From Ectothiorhodospiraceae bacterium (lineage in GTDB: Bacteria > Pseudomonadota > Gammaproteobacteria > HK1), in assembly GCA_024234875.1 (NCBI GenBank), contig JACKNM010000010.1, positions 62,001 to 126,000 on the forward strand: a stretch of DNA of 64,000 nt, written 5' to 3'. The translations under genes and the position numbers were made by a program. Position 1 is the stretch's first letter, and every line of letters starts with the position of its first letter. The notes under the pieces were generated by a model that was given only the letters and a program-made list of their open reading frames with translations, did no database searches and was not told where the DNA came from. Positions 52,921 to 62,608 of the stretch are shown here, one piece after another.

Positions 52921-54339
52921 TCAGGTGTGCTTCAGCAGGCCCTCGCGAGCGAGCGCGCCGGCCACGTCGTCGACCGCGGCGCGGGCTCGGGACACCACCT
53001 CGTCCACCTCCTCCGGCGTGATCACCAGCGGCGGCGAGAATCCGATCATGTCCCCCGCCGGGAGCGGGCGCACGATCAGCCCACGCTCGCGACATGCCGC
53101 GGCGACGCGGCGCCCGACGCCGAGCGCGGGGTCGAAACCGATCCGGCGCGCGCGGTCGGCGACCAGCTCCACGCAGGCGAGGAGGCCCGCGCCGCGCACC
53201 TCGCCCACCAGCGGGTGGTCGCCGAGCGCCTCGGCGAGGCGGCGGTTGAGGTAGGCGCCGGTGGTGCGGGCATTCTCGACCAGACCCTCGCGCTCGATGA
53301 TGTCGAGGTTGGCCATCGCCACCGCGGCACCGACGGCGTGGCCGGCATACGTATAGCCGTGGGAGAAGGGGCCGAGCTTGCGGCTCCCCTCCTCCAGCAC
53401 CGCCCAGACCTTGTCGTTCACGATCGAGCCGGCGAGCGGGAAGTAGCCGCTGGTGATGCCCTTGGCGATGGTGATCAGGTCCGGGCGGATGCCGTAGAGG
53501 TCGGAGCCGAAGTCGACGCCGAGGCGGCCGAAGCCGGTGACCACCTCGTCGGCGACGAGCAGCACGTCGTGGCGGTCGCAGACCTCGCGAATCGCCGGCC
53601 AGTAGCCGTCGGGGGGCACCAGGATGCCGCCGACTCCCATCACCGGCTCGCCGATGAAGGCGGCGACGGTGTCCGGGCCCTCGGCCTCGATCAACGCGTC
53701 GAGCCTCGCCGCGCAATCCGCGGCGTACTCACGCTCCGACATGTCCGGGTCGTCGCGCCAGTAGAAGTACGGTGCGACGGTGTGCAGGACCGGGCCGATC
53801 GGCAGTCCGAAGGTGTCGTGGAATGCGGGCAGGCCAGACAGGCTCCCGGCCATCACGGTGAGCCCGTGATAGGCGCGATGGCGGGCGATGATCTTGCGCT
53901 TCTGCGGCCGGCCGAGGACGCGGTGGTAGTACCAGACGATCTTGACCTCGGTCTCGGTCGCGTCGGAGCCCTGCACCCCCCAGAAGATCTTGCTCATGCC
54001 CTCGGGGGCCATGCGCAGGACGCGGTCGGTGAGGCGGATGATGGGCTCGTTCGAGTGCGCGGCGTGGGTGTGGTAGTAGGCCATCGCCAACGTCTGGGCA
54101 TGCATCGCGTCGGCGATCTCGCGTCGCCCGTAGCCGACGTTGACGCACCACAGCGATGCGAAGGCGTCGATCAGCTCGCGGCCGCGCTGGTCGCGGAGGC
54201 GGATTCCGCTCGCCGACTCGATGATGTGCGGATCGCCGAGCTCGCCGTGCGCGAAGGCCGCCAGGTCGGTGTTGGGATGGAACATCCCCTGGCGGTCCAT
54301 CTCCTCCAGGGTCAGGTTGTGACTGGGGTCGTTCGGCAC
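52921..54339 (-). CDS. Class III (omega) aminotransferase
   Basis: This 472-residue PLP enzyme starts at GTG 54339, with AGGAG 9 bp upstream. LASLWCVNVGYGRREIADAM, the GVQGSDATETEVKIVW segment, LLVADEVVTGFGR (PLP-binding aspartate) and ITIAKGITSGYFPLAGSIVN (PLP lysine) are the hallmarks. It resembles beta-alanine/taurine/polyamine-pyruvate transaminases. It probably moves an amino group from an omega-amine or amino acid to pyruvate or oxaloacetate. In this operon it could process the amine left after the flavin dehydrogenase acts. Confidence 0.9.
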   Translation of the reverse strand: MPNDPSHNLTLEEMDRQGMFHPNTDLAAFAHGELGDPHIIESASGIRLRDQRGRELIDAFASLWCVNVGYGRREIADAMHAQTLAMAYYHTHAAHSNEPIIRLTDRVLRMAPEGMSKIFWGVQGSDATETEVKIVWYYHRVLGRPQKRKIIARHRAYHGLTVMAGSLSGLPAFHDTFGLPIGPVLHTVAPYFYWRDDPDMSEREYAADCAARLDALIEAEGPDTVAAFIGEPVMGVGGILVPPDGYWPAIREVCDRHDVLLVADEVVTGFGRLGVDFGSDLYGIRPDLITIAKGITSGYFPLAGSIVNDKVWAVLEEGSRKLGPFSHGYTYAGHAVGAAVAMANLDIIEREGLVENARTTGAYLNRRLAEALGDHPLVGEVRGAGLLACVELVADRARRIGFDPALGVGRRVAAACRERGLIVRPLPAGDMIGFSPPLVITPEEVDEVVSRARAAVDDVAGALAREGLLKHT

Positions 54340-54380
54340 GGTGCGGTACTCCTGCGGCGAGAGCGGCCGGCGCGGTCGCT

Positions 54381-55499
54381 TCAACGGCCTGCCAGCCGCC
54401 CCGGGTCGAACAATGGTCGCTCGAGCTCGCGCTCGAGGATGGCGTCGGCGAGCAGGCGTCCGATGTACGGGCCACTGGTATAACCCGAATGGACGCTTCC
54501 GATCACCCACGCGTCGTCGAATCCGGGCAGCCGACCGACCACCGGCATCGCGTCCGCGGTCTCGGCCTCGTACCCGAGCCAGACCCGCAGCACCCGGGCG
54601 TCGCGCAACCGAGGCACCGCGTGCACCGCGAGCTGGAGATTTCCGATCACGTTCTCGGGGACGATCTCGGCGCCGCCGTCGCGTGGGTCGCCCCGGCCGA
54701 TGCCCTGCCAGCCGCCGCCGACCAGCACCGTGCCGTTGTCGAACTGCTTGAGCGAGAGCTTGCCGTTGGCGACGCCGAGGATGGTGCGCATCACCGGCGG
54801 CAGCCGCTCGGTGACCACGAGCTGGTTGACCAGACACTGGATGGGGAGCCTGACCCCGAGCCAGCTCGCCATCTCCTGGATCCACACGCCACCGGCCAGC
54901 ACCACCCGGCGTGCCTCGACCCGGCCACCGTCGGCCGTGCCCAGCGCGAAGCCGCCGTCGACTGGATCGATGCCGGTGACCGCACGTCCCTCCTGTAGCG
55001 TCGCCCCGGCGGCGAGCAGGGCACCGCGGTAGGCGCGCCCGGTCAGGTACGCCACCACGAAGCCGTCGACCGGGCAGAATCCGGCCAGGCGGACGCCGTC
55101 GCCGAGCCCGGGCTCGATGTCGCGTGCGCGGGCGGCGTCCACGAGCTCGACCGGAGCTCCGGCGGCGCGCCGACTGCTGGCGCGGGCCTCGAGCATGCCG
55201 ACCTCCGCCTCGGTGTAGGCGACCGACAGTCCGTCGAGCACCCGGGTGCCGACATCCATTCCGAGCCAGTCGGCGGTGGTGCGCCACAGCTCCCAACCGC
55301 GCATGGCGTAGGGGATGAGCGCGGCCCGAGTCATCTGCATGGTGAGGGTGCCGGCGTTGACCCCGGAGGCCTCGCGGCACAGCGACCCGCGGTCGAGGAG
55401 GACCACCCGCATCCCGGCCCGGGCGAGCCAGAGCGCCGTGGTGCAGCCCATCACGCCGCCGCCGACGACCGCGCAGTCGTATGCAGGGCACGCGCTCAC
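54381..55499 (-). CDS. DAO-type FAD oxidoreductase, HcnC/LhpB-like subunit
   Basis: This 372-residue flavoprotein starts at GTG 55499. YDCAVVGGGVMGCTTALWLA is the FAD GxGxxG motif, SLCREASGVNAGTLTMQMTR the FAD-contact segment, and GSVHSGYTSGPYIGRLLADA the C-terminal FAD motif. It is the catalytic beta subunit seen in three-component dehydrogenases (opine, hydroxyproline, glycine/HCN types). It lies 38 bp after the alpha-type subunit. It should oxidise the C-N bond of an amino or imino acid. Membrane anchor absent. Confidence 0.87.
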   Translation of the reverse strand: MSACPAYDCAVVGGGVMGCTTALWLARAGMRVVLLDRGSLCREASGVNAGTLTMQMTRAALIPYAMRGWELWRTTADWLGMDVGTRVLDGLSVAYTEAEVGMLEARASSRRAAGAPVELVDAARARDIEPGLGDGVRLAGFCPVDGFVVAYLTGRAYRGALLAAGATLQEGRAVTGIDPVDGGFALGTADGGRVEARRVVLAGGVWIQEMASWLGVRLPIQCLVNQLVVTERLPPVMRTILGVANGKLSLKQFDNGTVLVGGGWQGIGRGDPRDGGAEIVPENVIGNLQLAVHAVPRLRDARVLRVWLGYEAETADAMPVVGRLPGFDDAWVIGSVHSGYTSGPYIGRLLADAILERELERPLFDPGRLAGR

Positions 55500-55536
55500 T
55501 GGCGCCGCTCCTGCGTGTCGCGCGCGTGGTCCGTCG

Positions 55537-56973
55537 TCAAGGCGGTGCCGGCTCCGGCATCGGGATGTCGTCATAGCCGAACTCGCCGACCATGTCGGCG
55601 AGTGGCAGCGGACGCAACGGCGCGCGGGCCGTCCACTGGCCGGCCGCCTCACGTCCGCCGACGTGGCGTGCGAGGAGCGACGCCGCGGTCTCCGCGCACA
55701 TGCGGCCCTGGCACGGCCCCATCCCGCAGCGGGTCCAGGCCTTGAGCTGGTTCATCTCGCGCGCGCCCGAGGCGATGGCGGTCTCGATCTCGGCGCGGGT
55801 GACGTCCTCGCAACGGCAGACCACGGTGTCGGCCGCGATCGTCCCGACCATCGCCGGCCGCGGCGCGGTGAGGCGCGCCATCGCTTGCCCGAACCGCCGG
55901 GCGCGAGCCAGCCCTTGGCGCAGCGGTGCGACCGTGTGCTGATATCGACCCTCGTCGAGTTGCCCGAGGTGACGCGCCGCTGCGAGCCCCGCGATCTCGC
56001 CTTGCAAGCGCGCCGCCGCGGCACCGGCGAGTCCGCTGCCGTCACCGGCGGCGAACAGACCGGCAACCGAGGTGGCGCAGTCGTCGTCGAGGACCGGAAT
56101 CCAGCCGCCGGCGTCGGCGACGAAGCGATGGTCGGCCTCGAGCAGGCGAGTGGCCTCGGTGGCCGGAACCAGACCATGGCCGATCACGAGAGCGTCGGCC
56201 TCGAGGCGGCGAGCGACCCTTTCGGCGCGCGGTGTGCCGTCGCTCGCGACCGGCGCTATCCGCACCGCGGTGACCCGCGTGTCCCCCTCCACTGCGACCA
56301 CCCCGTGACCGGAGAGCAGCGGCACCCCCGCCCGGCGCAGCGCGGCCAGCCAGCCCAGTCCGCGGCGCACCAGGTCGGGACGTGCCGCCATCGCCGGCAG
56401 CGCGCGGAGCCACTCCCCGCGTCCGGCCAGGTCCACCACCGCGACCGGGGCCCGGCCGGCCTTCACCAGTCCCGCGCCGACCGCGGCGAGGAGCGGCCCA
56501 CAGCCGGCGACCACGACCCGCTCGCCCGGAACTGCACCCTGGGACTTCAGGAGGATGGTCGCTGCGGCGAGACCGATGACGCCGGGCGTCGTCCAGCCCG
56601 GGAACGGCACCACGCGCTCGGTGGTGCCGGTGGCCAGCACGACCGCGCGGGCGACCCAGGCGCGATGGCCCGCCGGCCCGATGGCGTGCACCCGGAATCC
56701 GGGCAGCAGGGACCACACGCGATGGCGCGTCGCGACCTCGACGCCACTGCACTGGAGCCTTCGGCGCAGTGCCTCGCCGTCGCGATGCTCCGGCTCGAGC
56801 GCGCGCTGGCCGAGCTGCCGATGGTCCATGGGCGGAGCGCGATAGACCTGGCCGCCCGGGGCGAGGGCCTCGTCGACCATCACCGTGCGTGCACCGTGCT
56901 CGGCGGCAGCGAGCGCGGCCGCGGCACCGGCCGGCCCCGCGCCGAGTACCAGCAGGTCGATGGCGTCGGGCAT
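55537..56973 (-). CDS. FAD/NAD(P) oxidoreductase with Bfd-type [2Fe-2S], HcnB-like subunit
   Basis: This 478-residue protein starts at ATG 56973. The N-terminal DLLVLGAGPAGAAAALAAAE binds FAD and VVVAGCGPLLAAVGAGLVKA binds NAD(P). Near the C-terminus TVVCRCEDVTRAEIETAIAS and RCGMGPCQGRMC give the C-x-C...C-x4-C cluster of the BFD-like [2Fe-2S] domain. This is the alpha subunit of HcnABC/octopine-oxidase/hydroxyproline-dehydrogenase complexes. It is 5 bp downstream of the small ferredoxin-like subunit and transfers electrons from the DAO-type subunit. Confidence 0.9.
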   Translation of the reverse strand: MPDAIDLLVLGAGPAGAAAALAAAEHGARTVMVDEALAPGGQVYRAPPMDHRQLGQRALEPEHRDGEALRRRLQCSGVEVATRHRVWSLLPGFRVHAIGPAGHRAWVARAVVLATGTTERVVPFPGWTTPGVIGLAAATILLKSQGAVPGERVVVAGCGPLLAAVGAGLVKAGRAPVAVVDLAGRGEWLRALPAMAARPDLVRRGLGWLAALRRAGVPLLSGHGVVAVEGDTRVTAVRIAPVASDGTPRAERVARRLEADALVIGHGLVPATEATRLLEADHRFVADAGGWIPVLDDDCATSVAGLFAAGDGSGLAGAAAARLQGEIAGLAAARHLGQLDEGRYQHTVAPLRQGLARARRFGQAMARLTAPRPAMVGTIAADTVVCRCEDVTRAEIETAIASGAREMNQLKAWTRCGMGPCQGRMCAETAASLLARHVGGREAAGQWTARAPLRPLPLADMVGEFGYDDIPMPEPAPP

Positions 56974-56978
56974 TCGTG

Positions 56979-57260
56979 CTAGCCGAGGCCGAGCCGCACG
57001 CGCATCCCGGCCCGCACCGGCTCGAGACAGCTCGTCACTCGCCGACCGTCGACCGTGACCACGCATTCCTGACACGCGCCCATGAAGCAGAAGGCCCCGC
57101 GCGCGCCGCCGGCGCGCGGGCTCGCACGCAGCGCTCGGATGCCCGCGGCCAGCAGCGCCACCGCGAGCGACTCACCCGGGTGCGCCGAGAGTGGTCGGCC
57201 GTCCACCTCGATGGTGACGGTGTCCGGCCGCGCGATCTCGGTCTCGATACGAGTGCTCAC
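56979..57260 (-). CDS. Small (2Fe-2S) protein, HcnA-like subunit
   Basis: This is a 93-residue protein from GTG 57260 (GTG 57269 possible) with AGAGGTGG upstream. VTIEVDGRPLSAHPGESLAV is a ubiquitin-like ferredoxin fold and GAFCFMGACQECVVTVDGRR followed by VTSC supplies C-x4-C-x2-C-x11-C. It matches the gamma/small subunit of HcnABC-type dehydrogenases. It is the first of the three dehydrogenase genes and overlaps functionally with the next two. Confidence 0.9.
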   Translation of the reverse strand: MSTRIETEIARPDTVTIEVDGRPLSAHPGESLAVALLAAGIRALRASPRAGGARGAFCFMGACQECVVTVDGRRVTSCLEPVRAGMRVRLGLG

Positions 57261-57315
57261 CGCGCCCACCTCTGGCCGCCACCTCGCCGGCGACCGCGCG
57301 GCGCCGGTCGCGACG

Positions 57316-58209
57316 TCATCCCTTGACCGCCCCGGCCGCCAGCCCGTGGACCACGTAGCGCTGCAGTAGCAGCACCAGCACCACCGTCGGCAGGAGTGAC
57401 AGCAGGGCGAGCGCCATCATCACGTTGAACAGGATGTTGGTGTCACCGACCAGGCTCGAGAGCACCATCGGGAGCGTCATGTAGTCGAGATCCGAGTTCA
57501 GCACCAGGGGGATGAGGAGCTCGTGCCAGGAGACGATGAACATGATCACTCCGCAGGCGGTGAGCCCCGGCGCCGACAGCGGCAGGATGATGCGAACGAA
57601 GGCGCCGAACCGGGTGCACCCGTCCACTCGGGCCGCATCCTCGAGCTCGCTCGGCAGGGACTGGAAGTATGGCGCCAGGATGAGGATCGAGTACGGCAGC
57701 AGGAAGCCGGCCTCGGCCAGGATGACCCCGGTGAGCGAGTTGAGCATCCCGGTCGAGCGGCCGACGACGAACAACGGAATCATCAGCACGATGATCGGCA
57801 CGAAGCGCGCGACCAGGTTGAGCTGTAGCAGCCAGAGCGTCCAGCGCAGCCGCAGACGGACGATGGTGTACGCCGACAGCGCACCGAGGGTCAGCGTGAT
57901 CAGGGTGACCGACAGCGCGATCACGAGGCTGTTGCCGAACGCGCGGTAGAACGCGCGCAGATTGTCCGGCATGTAGGTCGACGTGATGCTGGTCTGGGTC
58001 TCCTCGCGATGCTCGCCCTGGGTGAGCACGAGGAGGAAGTTCTCCATCGTGACCTCGGGCGGGATCACGGCGTGGATGTCCGAGTGCAGCACCTTCTCGG
58101 TCATCAACGATCCCTGCACGACCGCCGCCACCGGGAACAGGATCATCGCGATGACCAGCAGGTTGGCGATGTTGAGGAGCTGGCGCTGGAGTCGTCCGGG
58201 GCCGTTCAC
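57316..58209 (-). CDS. ABC permease (MalG-like), system 2
   Basis: This 297-residue membrane protein from ATG 58209 (MNGPGRLQRQLLNIAN) has six helices. The EAA loop is ELEDAARVDGCTRFGAFVRI followed by ILPLSAPG. The first periplasmic loop is unusually long (about residues 35-85, TEKVLHSDIHAVIPPEVTME). It pairs with the permease at 58247-59170. Confidence 0.9.
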   Translation of the reverse strand: MNGPGRLQRQLLNIANLLVIAMILFPVAAVVQGSLMTEKVLHSDIHAVIPPEVTMENFLLVLTQGEHREETQTSITSTYMPDNLRAFYRAFGNSLVIALSVTLITLTLGALSAYTIVRLRLRWTLWLLQLNLVARFVPIIVLMIPLFVVGRSTGMLNSLTGVILAEAGFLLPYSILILAPYFQSLPSELEDAARVDGCTRFGAFVRIILPLSAPGLTACGVIMFIVSWHELLIPLVLNSDLDYMTLPMVLSSLVGDTNILFNVMMALALLSLLPTVVLVLLLQRYVVHGLAAGAVKG

Positions 58210-58246
58210 GAGAGGGCCTCCCGGCGAAGGATTGGAGCCGACGTGC

Positions 58247-59170
58247 TCATTGCGCCCTCCGGTACAGCACCTTGACGTAGAACACCGCGAGTAGACCGAT
58301 CACGAGCGCGAGCACGTAGGCCGAGGCCGCGCCGAGCCCGATGTTGAACGGTGGCGCGAACGACTTCTTGTAGCTGAACCAGGAGGCCACCCACGTCGCG
58401 TCGCCCGGCCCACCCTGGGTCAGGGCCAGGACCTCGTCGAAGACCAGGAACGCGAACGACGTCCGCAGGATCACCACCACCGCGATGATGGGGCGCATCA
58501 GCGGCAGCGTGATGTGCCAGAAGCAACGCCACGCTCCGGCGCCGTCGACCCGCGCCGCCTCGTAGACGTCCTTCGGCAACCCTTGGAGCGCCGCGTGGAA
58601 GAGCAGGATCGCGAACGGCAGCGTTCGCCAGATGTAGGGAACGGTGAGGGAGTAGAGCGCGGTCTCGGGTATCCCGGTCCAGTCGATGTACTGCTCGATG
58701 AAGCCGAGCTGGAACAGGGATCGGTTCAGGAAACCGAGCTTGAAGTTGTAGATGTAGATCCAGATGAGCCCGTTGGCGATCGGCGGGATGGCGTAGGGCA
58801 ACAGGATCAGGACGCGGGTGACCCGCGACAGCCACAGCCCCTGCTGATTGATGAGCAGCGCGATGGCGAGCCCGAGCACCACCTCCACGACCACCACGAT
58901 CAGCGCGAACACGAACGTGTTCTGCAACGAGTGGAGGAACAGCTCGTCCTGGAACAGGCGAACGTAGTTCTCGAAGCCGTAGAAGGGGAAGGGGAAACCG
59001 CGGCGTAGCTCGCCGATGCGCACGCGCGAGAACGAGAGATACAGCGCGTAGAACAGCGGGAAGACCAGCACCACCAGCATCAGCAGCACGGACGGTGCGT
59101 TCATCGCCAGCGCGAGCTGGCGTCGGGACAGCTCTCGGACCTTGATCGGAGCGGGGGCGGGTCGAGTCAC
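58247..59170 (-). CDS. ABC permease (MalF-like), system 2
   Basis: This 307-residue membrane protein starts at GTG 59170 behind GGAGGGC. FPLFYALYLSFSRVRIGELR and VYEAARVDGAGAWRCFWHIT (EAA motif) are diagnostic. Six helices. Its stop is 37 bp before the next permease. No ATPase gene follows in this operon. Confidence 0.9.
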   Translation of the reverse strand: MTRPAPAPIKVRELSRRQLALAMNAPSVLLMLVVLVFPLFYALYLSFSRVRIGELRRGFPFPFYGFENYVRLFQDELFLHSLQNTFVFALIVVVVEVVLGLAIALLINQQGLWLSRVTRVLILLPYAIPPIANGLIWIYIYNFKLGFLNRSLFQLGFIEQYIDWTGIPETALYSLTVPYIWRTLPFAILLFHAALQGLPKDVYEAARVDGAGAWRCFWHITLPLMRPIIAVVVILRTSFAFLVFDEVLALTQGGPGDATWVASWFSYKKSFAPPFNIGLGAASAYVLALVIGLLAVFYVKVLYRRAQ

Positions 59171-59387
59171 GCAGCCCTCCTCGGCGCCGGGGTGACGGCG
59201 GTTGCGGTCGGGGCCGACGGCCCCGGGCGCCACGAGCGATCGCGCTCCGCCCGCCATCGCCCACCGGCGCGCCTCACGTCACGGATGTCGCGGTGGTCGC
59301 CCGCCGGCCGGACGCGTCGCGCCAGCGCGGCGGCGGCAAGTCCCGACCGCCGTCCCGGCTCTCCGAGACGACGGCCGGGGGTCGGGC

Positions 59388-60746
59388 TCAGATCGACCGC
59401 TTCGCGGTCGCGATGCCCTCGATCATCGTGTCGCAGGCCTCGTCGGCGGTCTTCTGCCCGGTCAGCGTCTTCTGCAGCTCGATGTTGATGATGTCGTTCC
59501 ACGGTGTATGCCACTTCTGGAACACCGAGGAGATGACGTCACCCATGAAGGTCGCCTTCTGCCAGGCCGACAGGATGGCCGGCACGTCGCCCCACTTCGA
59601 CCAGGTCTCGGACAGCTTCGGGCTGTCCATCACCGATTGATAGCCGCTGCCGAGCATCGCGTCGCTCGCCAGGCGGTAGGCCTGGGTGTACTCGCCGTCC
59701 TTGGTGCGGCCGCCGAGGTACTGCAGCGTCTTCCACGCCCACTCCTTGTCGGCGTGCGCGGTGGTCATGAAGTAGACGCCGCCGTTGGCCATGGTGCGCC
59801 CGTCGCCGGGCATCGGGTGCATCTTGACCTTGCCCGCAATCGGCGACTGCCCCGGGTCGTTGACCAGGTTCAGGCCGTAGTGGTGGTTCGGGCCGCGGTA
59901 CAGATTGTGACCGGCCATGAACGCCTTGGCCGAGCCGGTGAACTGGACCTTCAGCGATTCCGGATCCGCGATGTCGAGCTTGGTGAAGGTCTCTGCCCAC
60001 CACCGGAGCGTCTCGCGAGCCACCGAGCCGGGGCCGAGCTGGTGATTGCCCTGGGCGTCGAAGAAGGTGCCGCCCCGGTTCCAGGTCATGCTGTACCAGG
60101 TGCCGGGGAGCTGCTCGGGTCCGACGCCCGCCACCCACAGGATCGGGTACTGGCACACGCCGTCCTTCTTGGCCTTGACGCACTGCTCGATCAGCTCGTC
60201 GTACGAGGTGAAGGCGTGGTCGAAGCCGGCCTTCTCCAGCATGTCCTCGTAGTAGTTCCACACCCAGATGGTGGAGAAGTAGGGCAGGGCCCAGACGGAG
60301 CCCTCGAACTGCGAGATCTGCTTCTGCGCGGGGGTGAAGTCGGCGACGTACTGGTCGAGTCCCGGGAGGTCGTCGAGCGGCTCGACGATTCCCTGCTCGG
60401 CCCAGGTGCGGATCTCGGCCGCGAAGCCCATCGCGCAATCGATCTGGGCGCCGCCGGCGAATGCGGTGGTGAACTTCTGGAAGTACTCGTTGAACCCCGA
60501 GAGGTTCTGCTTGAACTCCACGCCCCAGTCGTTCTGGAACTGCTGGGCAATCTTGGCGTAGATCTCCCCGTACTGCCATCCGGTGAAGTTCACCGCGTCG
60601 ACCTTGCTCCCGGGAACGGCGGCCCACGGCCCGTCCATCGCGCCGCGTGCGAGGCCTGGCGCGAGGCCGAGGGCGGCGAGGGCGGTGGTGGACTTGAGGA
60701 GCTCTCGGCGCGAAAGGGTCAGGCGCGGTCGGTCGGATCGGAACAT
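59388..60746 (-). CDS. ABC solute-binding protein with Tat-like signal, system 2
   Basis: This 452-residue protein starts at ATG 60746. The N-terminus is a twin-arginine signal: RLTLSRRELLKSTTALAALG, with cleavage near LARGA. That would imply export of a folded or cofactor-bearing protein. The body (AVNFTGWQYGEIYAKIAQQF, GSVWALPYFSTIWVWNYYED) is a family-1 extracellular binding protein. It heads the eight-gene minus-strand operon and probably captures the amine or amino-acid-like substrate used by the dehydrogenase genes. Confidence 0.9.
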   Translation of the reverse strand: MFRSDRPRLTLSRRELLKSTTALAALGLAPGLARGAMDGPWAAVPGSKVDAVNFTGWQYGEIYAKIAQQFQNDWGVEFKQNLSGFNEYFQKFTTAFAGGAQIDCAMGFAAEIRTWAEQGIVEPLDDLPGLDQYVADFTPAQKQISQFEGSVWALPYFSTIWVWNYYEDMLEKAGFDHAFTSYDELIEQCVKAKKDGVCQYPILWVAGVGPEQLPGTWYSMTWNRGGTFFDAQGNHQLGPGSVARETLRWWAETFTKLDIADPESLKVQFTGSAKAFMAGHNLYRGPNHHYGLNLVNDPGQSPIAGKVKMHPMPGDGRTMANGGVYFMTTAHADKEWAWKTLQYLGGRTKDGEYTQAYRLASDAMLGSGYQSVMDSPKLSETWSKWGDVPAILSAWQKATFMGDVISSVFQKWHTPWNDIINIELQKTLTGQKTADEACDTMIEGIATAKRSI

Positions 60747-60962
60747 CGCGACACCTCCCAGGTGCATGGGCCTCGTGGCGAAGCGACCGGCGATTGATAC
60801 CGCCGACCGCTCGAGTTCCCGGTGTCTCCACCGGAGCGAACGAAGCATTGCGCTATCACGCTGACCGCGTGAAGCTATCACACATGCGAGCGGAAGGAAC
60901 CATCGGTTTGTGCGGTGGCGGGCACCGTGCGGGAACCCGCCACCGGAGCGGTGCTGCTGGCG

Positions 60963-61574
60963 TCAGTACAAGGTCTCCTCGTACCGGGCGAGCATCTCGC
61001 GCTGCGTCTCGGCCGGGCCGTCGAGGCCGATCTGCTCTCGGAGCATCTCGCCCATGCTCGGCAACGTCGAGCGGTCGATGCGCGCCTCGGGCGACCACAG
61101 GCGCGCCCGCATCACCGCCTTCGCGCAGTGCAGGTACGCCTCGCGGACGGCGACGCGCACCACCGTGGCGGGCGGCCGACCGCGCGTCGCGAACGATTCC
61201 CGCAGCGCGGCATCGTCGTCGATCTCGGCCGTGCCGTTGACGCGCAATGCCTCGTCGACGCCGGGGACCAGGAACAGCATCCCGACCTCGGGGTTGGCGA
61301 TGATGTTCTCGAGCGTGTCGAGGCGGTTGTTGCCGGGGGAGTCCGCGAAGGCGACGGTGGTGGCGTCGAGCACGCGCACGAAGCCCGCCTCGCCGCCGCG
61401 CGGAGAGACGTCGCCCGGGCCGTTCGGGCGGCTGGACGCGAGCACCATGAAGGGGGACAGCTCGATGAAGCGACGGCAGTGCGGATCGAGGTGGTCGAGC
61501 TGCTTGCGCACCGCACGCTCGGTGGGGGCGCGGTAGTGCTGGCGCAGCGCCTCGACGGTGGTGATGCGACCCAC
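60963..61574 (-). CDS. Pyridoxamine 5'-phosphate oxidase-like flavin protein
   Basis: This 203-residue protein starts at GTG 61574 with AGGAG upstream. It has the split-barrel FMN fold: SPFMVLASSRPNGPGDVSPR, AFADSPGNNRLDTLENIIAN, GMLFLVPGVDEALRVNGTAE. These match the general stress/nitroreductase-like PNPOx group (the MSMEG_1061 type). It may bind FMN or F420. It is on the same strand as the operon that begins 217 bp downstream, but is separate. Substrate unknown. Confidence 0.83.
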   Translation of the reverse strand: MGRITTVEALRQHYRAPTERAVRKQLDHLDPHCRRFIELSPFMVLASSRPNGPGDVSPRGGEAGFVRVLDATTVAFADSPGNNRLDTLENIIANPEVGMLFLVPGVDEALRVNGTAEIDDDAALRESFATRGRPPATVVRVAVREAYLHCAKAVMRARLWSPEARIDRSTLPSMGEMLREQIGLDGPAETQREMLARYEETLY

Positions 61575-61690
61575 GGGGAGCTCCTCTTGGCGGGGGCGGG
61601 AAGGCGCGCGCCGCAGCCGAGCCGCTCGCGGCGCACGGTGCCCGCAGGCTATCACAGCAGGCCGCGCGCGTGCCGACGGTCGCGCCCACG

Positions 61691-62608
61691 ATGAGCCCGG
61701 CTCGCAAGCCGCGCGTCACCTGCGTGGGGGTCATCTTCCACGACGAGGTGTTCCACGTCGATGCGCTGCCGCGAGCCGACGGCAAGTACCCGGCGCGCGA
61801 GGCCTACGACTGCGGTGGGGGGATGTCGGCGACGGCGGCGGTGGCGGCGGCCCGCCTCGGCGCCGACGCCGCCTTCGTCGGGCGGGTCGGTGACGACGCC
61901 CGGGGGGCGGCGCTGCGTCGTGGCCTGGAGGCGTGCGGGGTGGACGCCGGGGGCTTGCGCAGCATTCCGGGAGCGACCACCGCGCACTCGGCGGTGATCG
62001 TCGACCGCGGCGGCGACCGCATCATCGTGAGCTTCCAGGGTAGCGGGCTCGACCCCGATGCGGGGTGGCTGCCGCGCGCCGACATCGCCCGTGCCGACGC
62101 GGTGGTGGTCGACGTCCGCTGGCAGGCCGGCGCTCTGGCGGCGCTGGAGGTGGCACGCGAGGCGGGGCACATCGGCCTGCTCGACGCCGATGTCGCCCAC
62201 GGTGCGGAGGTGAGCGAGCTGCTGGCGGCGGCGAGCCACATCGCCTTCTCGGCCCCGGCGCTTCGCACCCTCACCGGCGAGGGTCGTCTCGACCGGGCGC
62301 TACGCCGGGTCGAGGCGCCCGCGGCGCGGCTGGTCGCGGTCACCGACGGGGCGCGGGGCGTGTGGTGGCGCGAGGGGTCGCGGGTGCACAGGGTGCCGGC
62401 GCCGGCGGTCGAGGCGCGGTCGACTCTCGGTGCCGGGGACGTCTTCCACGGTGCGCTCGGCGTCGCGCTGGCCGAGGGCGCCTCGGCCCGCGACGCGGTC
62501 GACTTCGCGGCGGTGGCGGCGGCGCTCAAATGCACCCACGACGCCGGATGGGAGGCGATGCCGACGCGCGAGGAGGTGGCGCGGGTTCAGAGGGTGTCCG
62601 CGGGATGA
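61691..62608 (+). CDS. PfkB/ribokinase-family sugar kinase
   Basis: This is a 305-residue kinase. RVTCVGVIFHDEVFHVDALP and GGGMSATAAVAAARLGADAA are the PfkB N-terminal signatures. STLGAGDVFHGALGVALAEG (residues about 248-267) holds the GAGD catalytic aspartate. Start is ATG 61691 or GTG 61670. It phosphorylates a sugar or nucleoside, e.g. ketose or ribose. The final residues RVQRVSAG and the stop lie within a relic of the MITE-like family at 62588. It converges with the GGDEF-EAL gene. Confidence 0.87.
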   Translation: MSPARKPRVTCVGVIFHDEVFHVDALPRADGKYPAREAYDCGGGMSATAAVAAARLGADAAFVGRVGDDARGAALRRGLEACGVDAGGLRSIPGATTAHSAVIVDRGGDRIIVSFQGSGLDPDAGWLPRADIARADAVVVDVRWQAGALAALEVAREAGHIGLLDADVAHGAEVSELLAAASHIAFSAPALRTLTGEGRLDRALRRVEAPAARLVAVTDGARGVWWREGSRVHRVPAPAVEARSTLGAGDVFHGALGVALAEGASARDAVDFAAVAAALKCTHDAGWEAMPTREEVARVQRVSAG

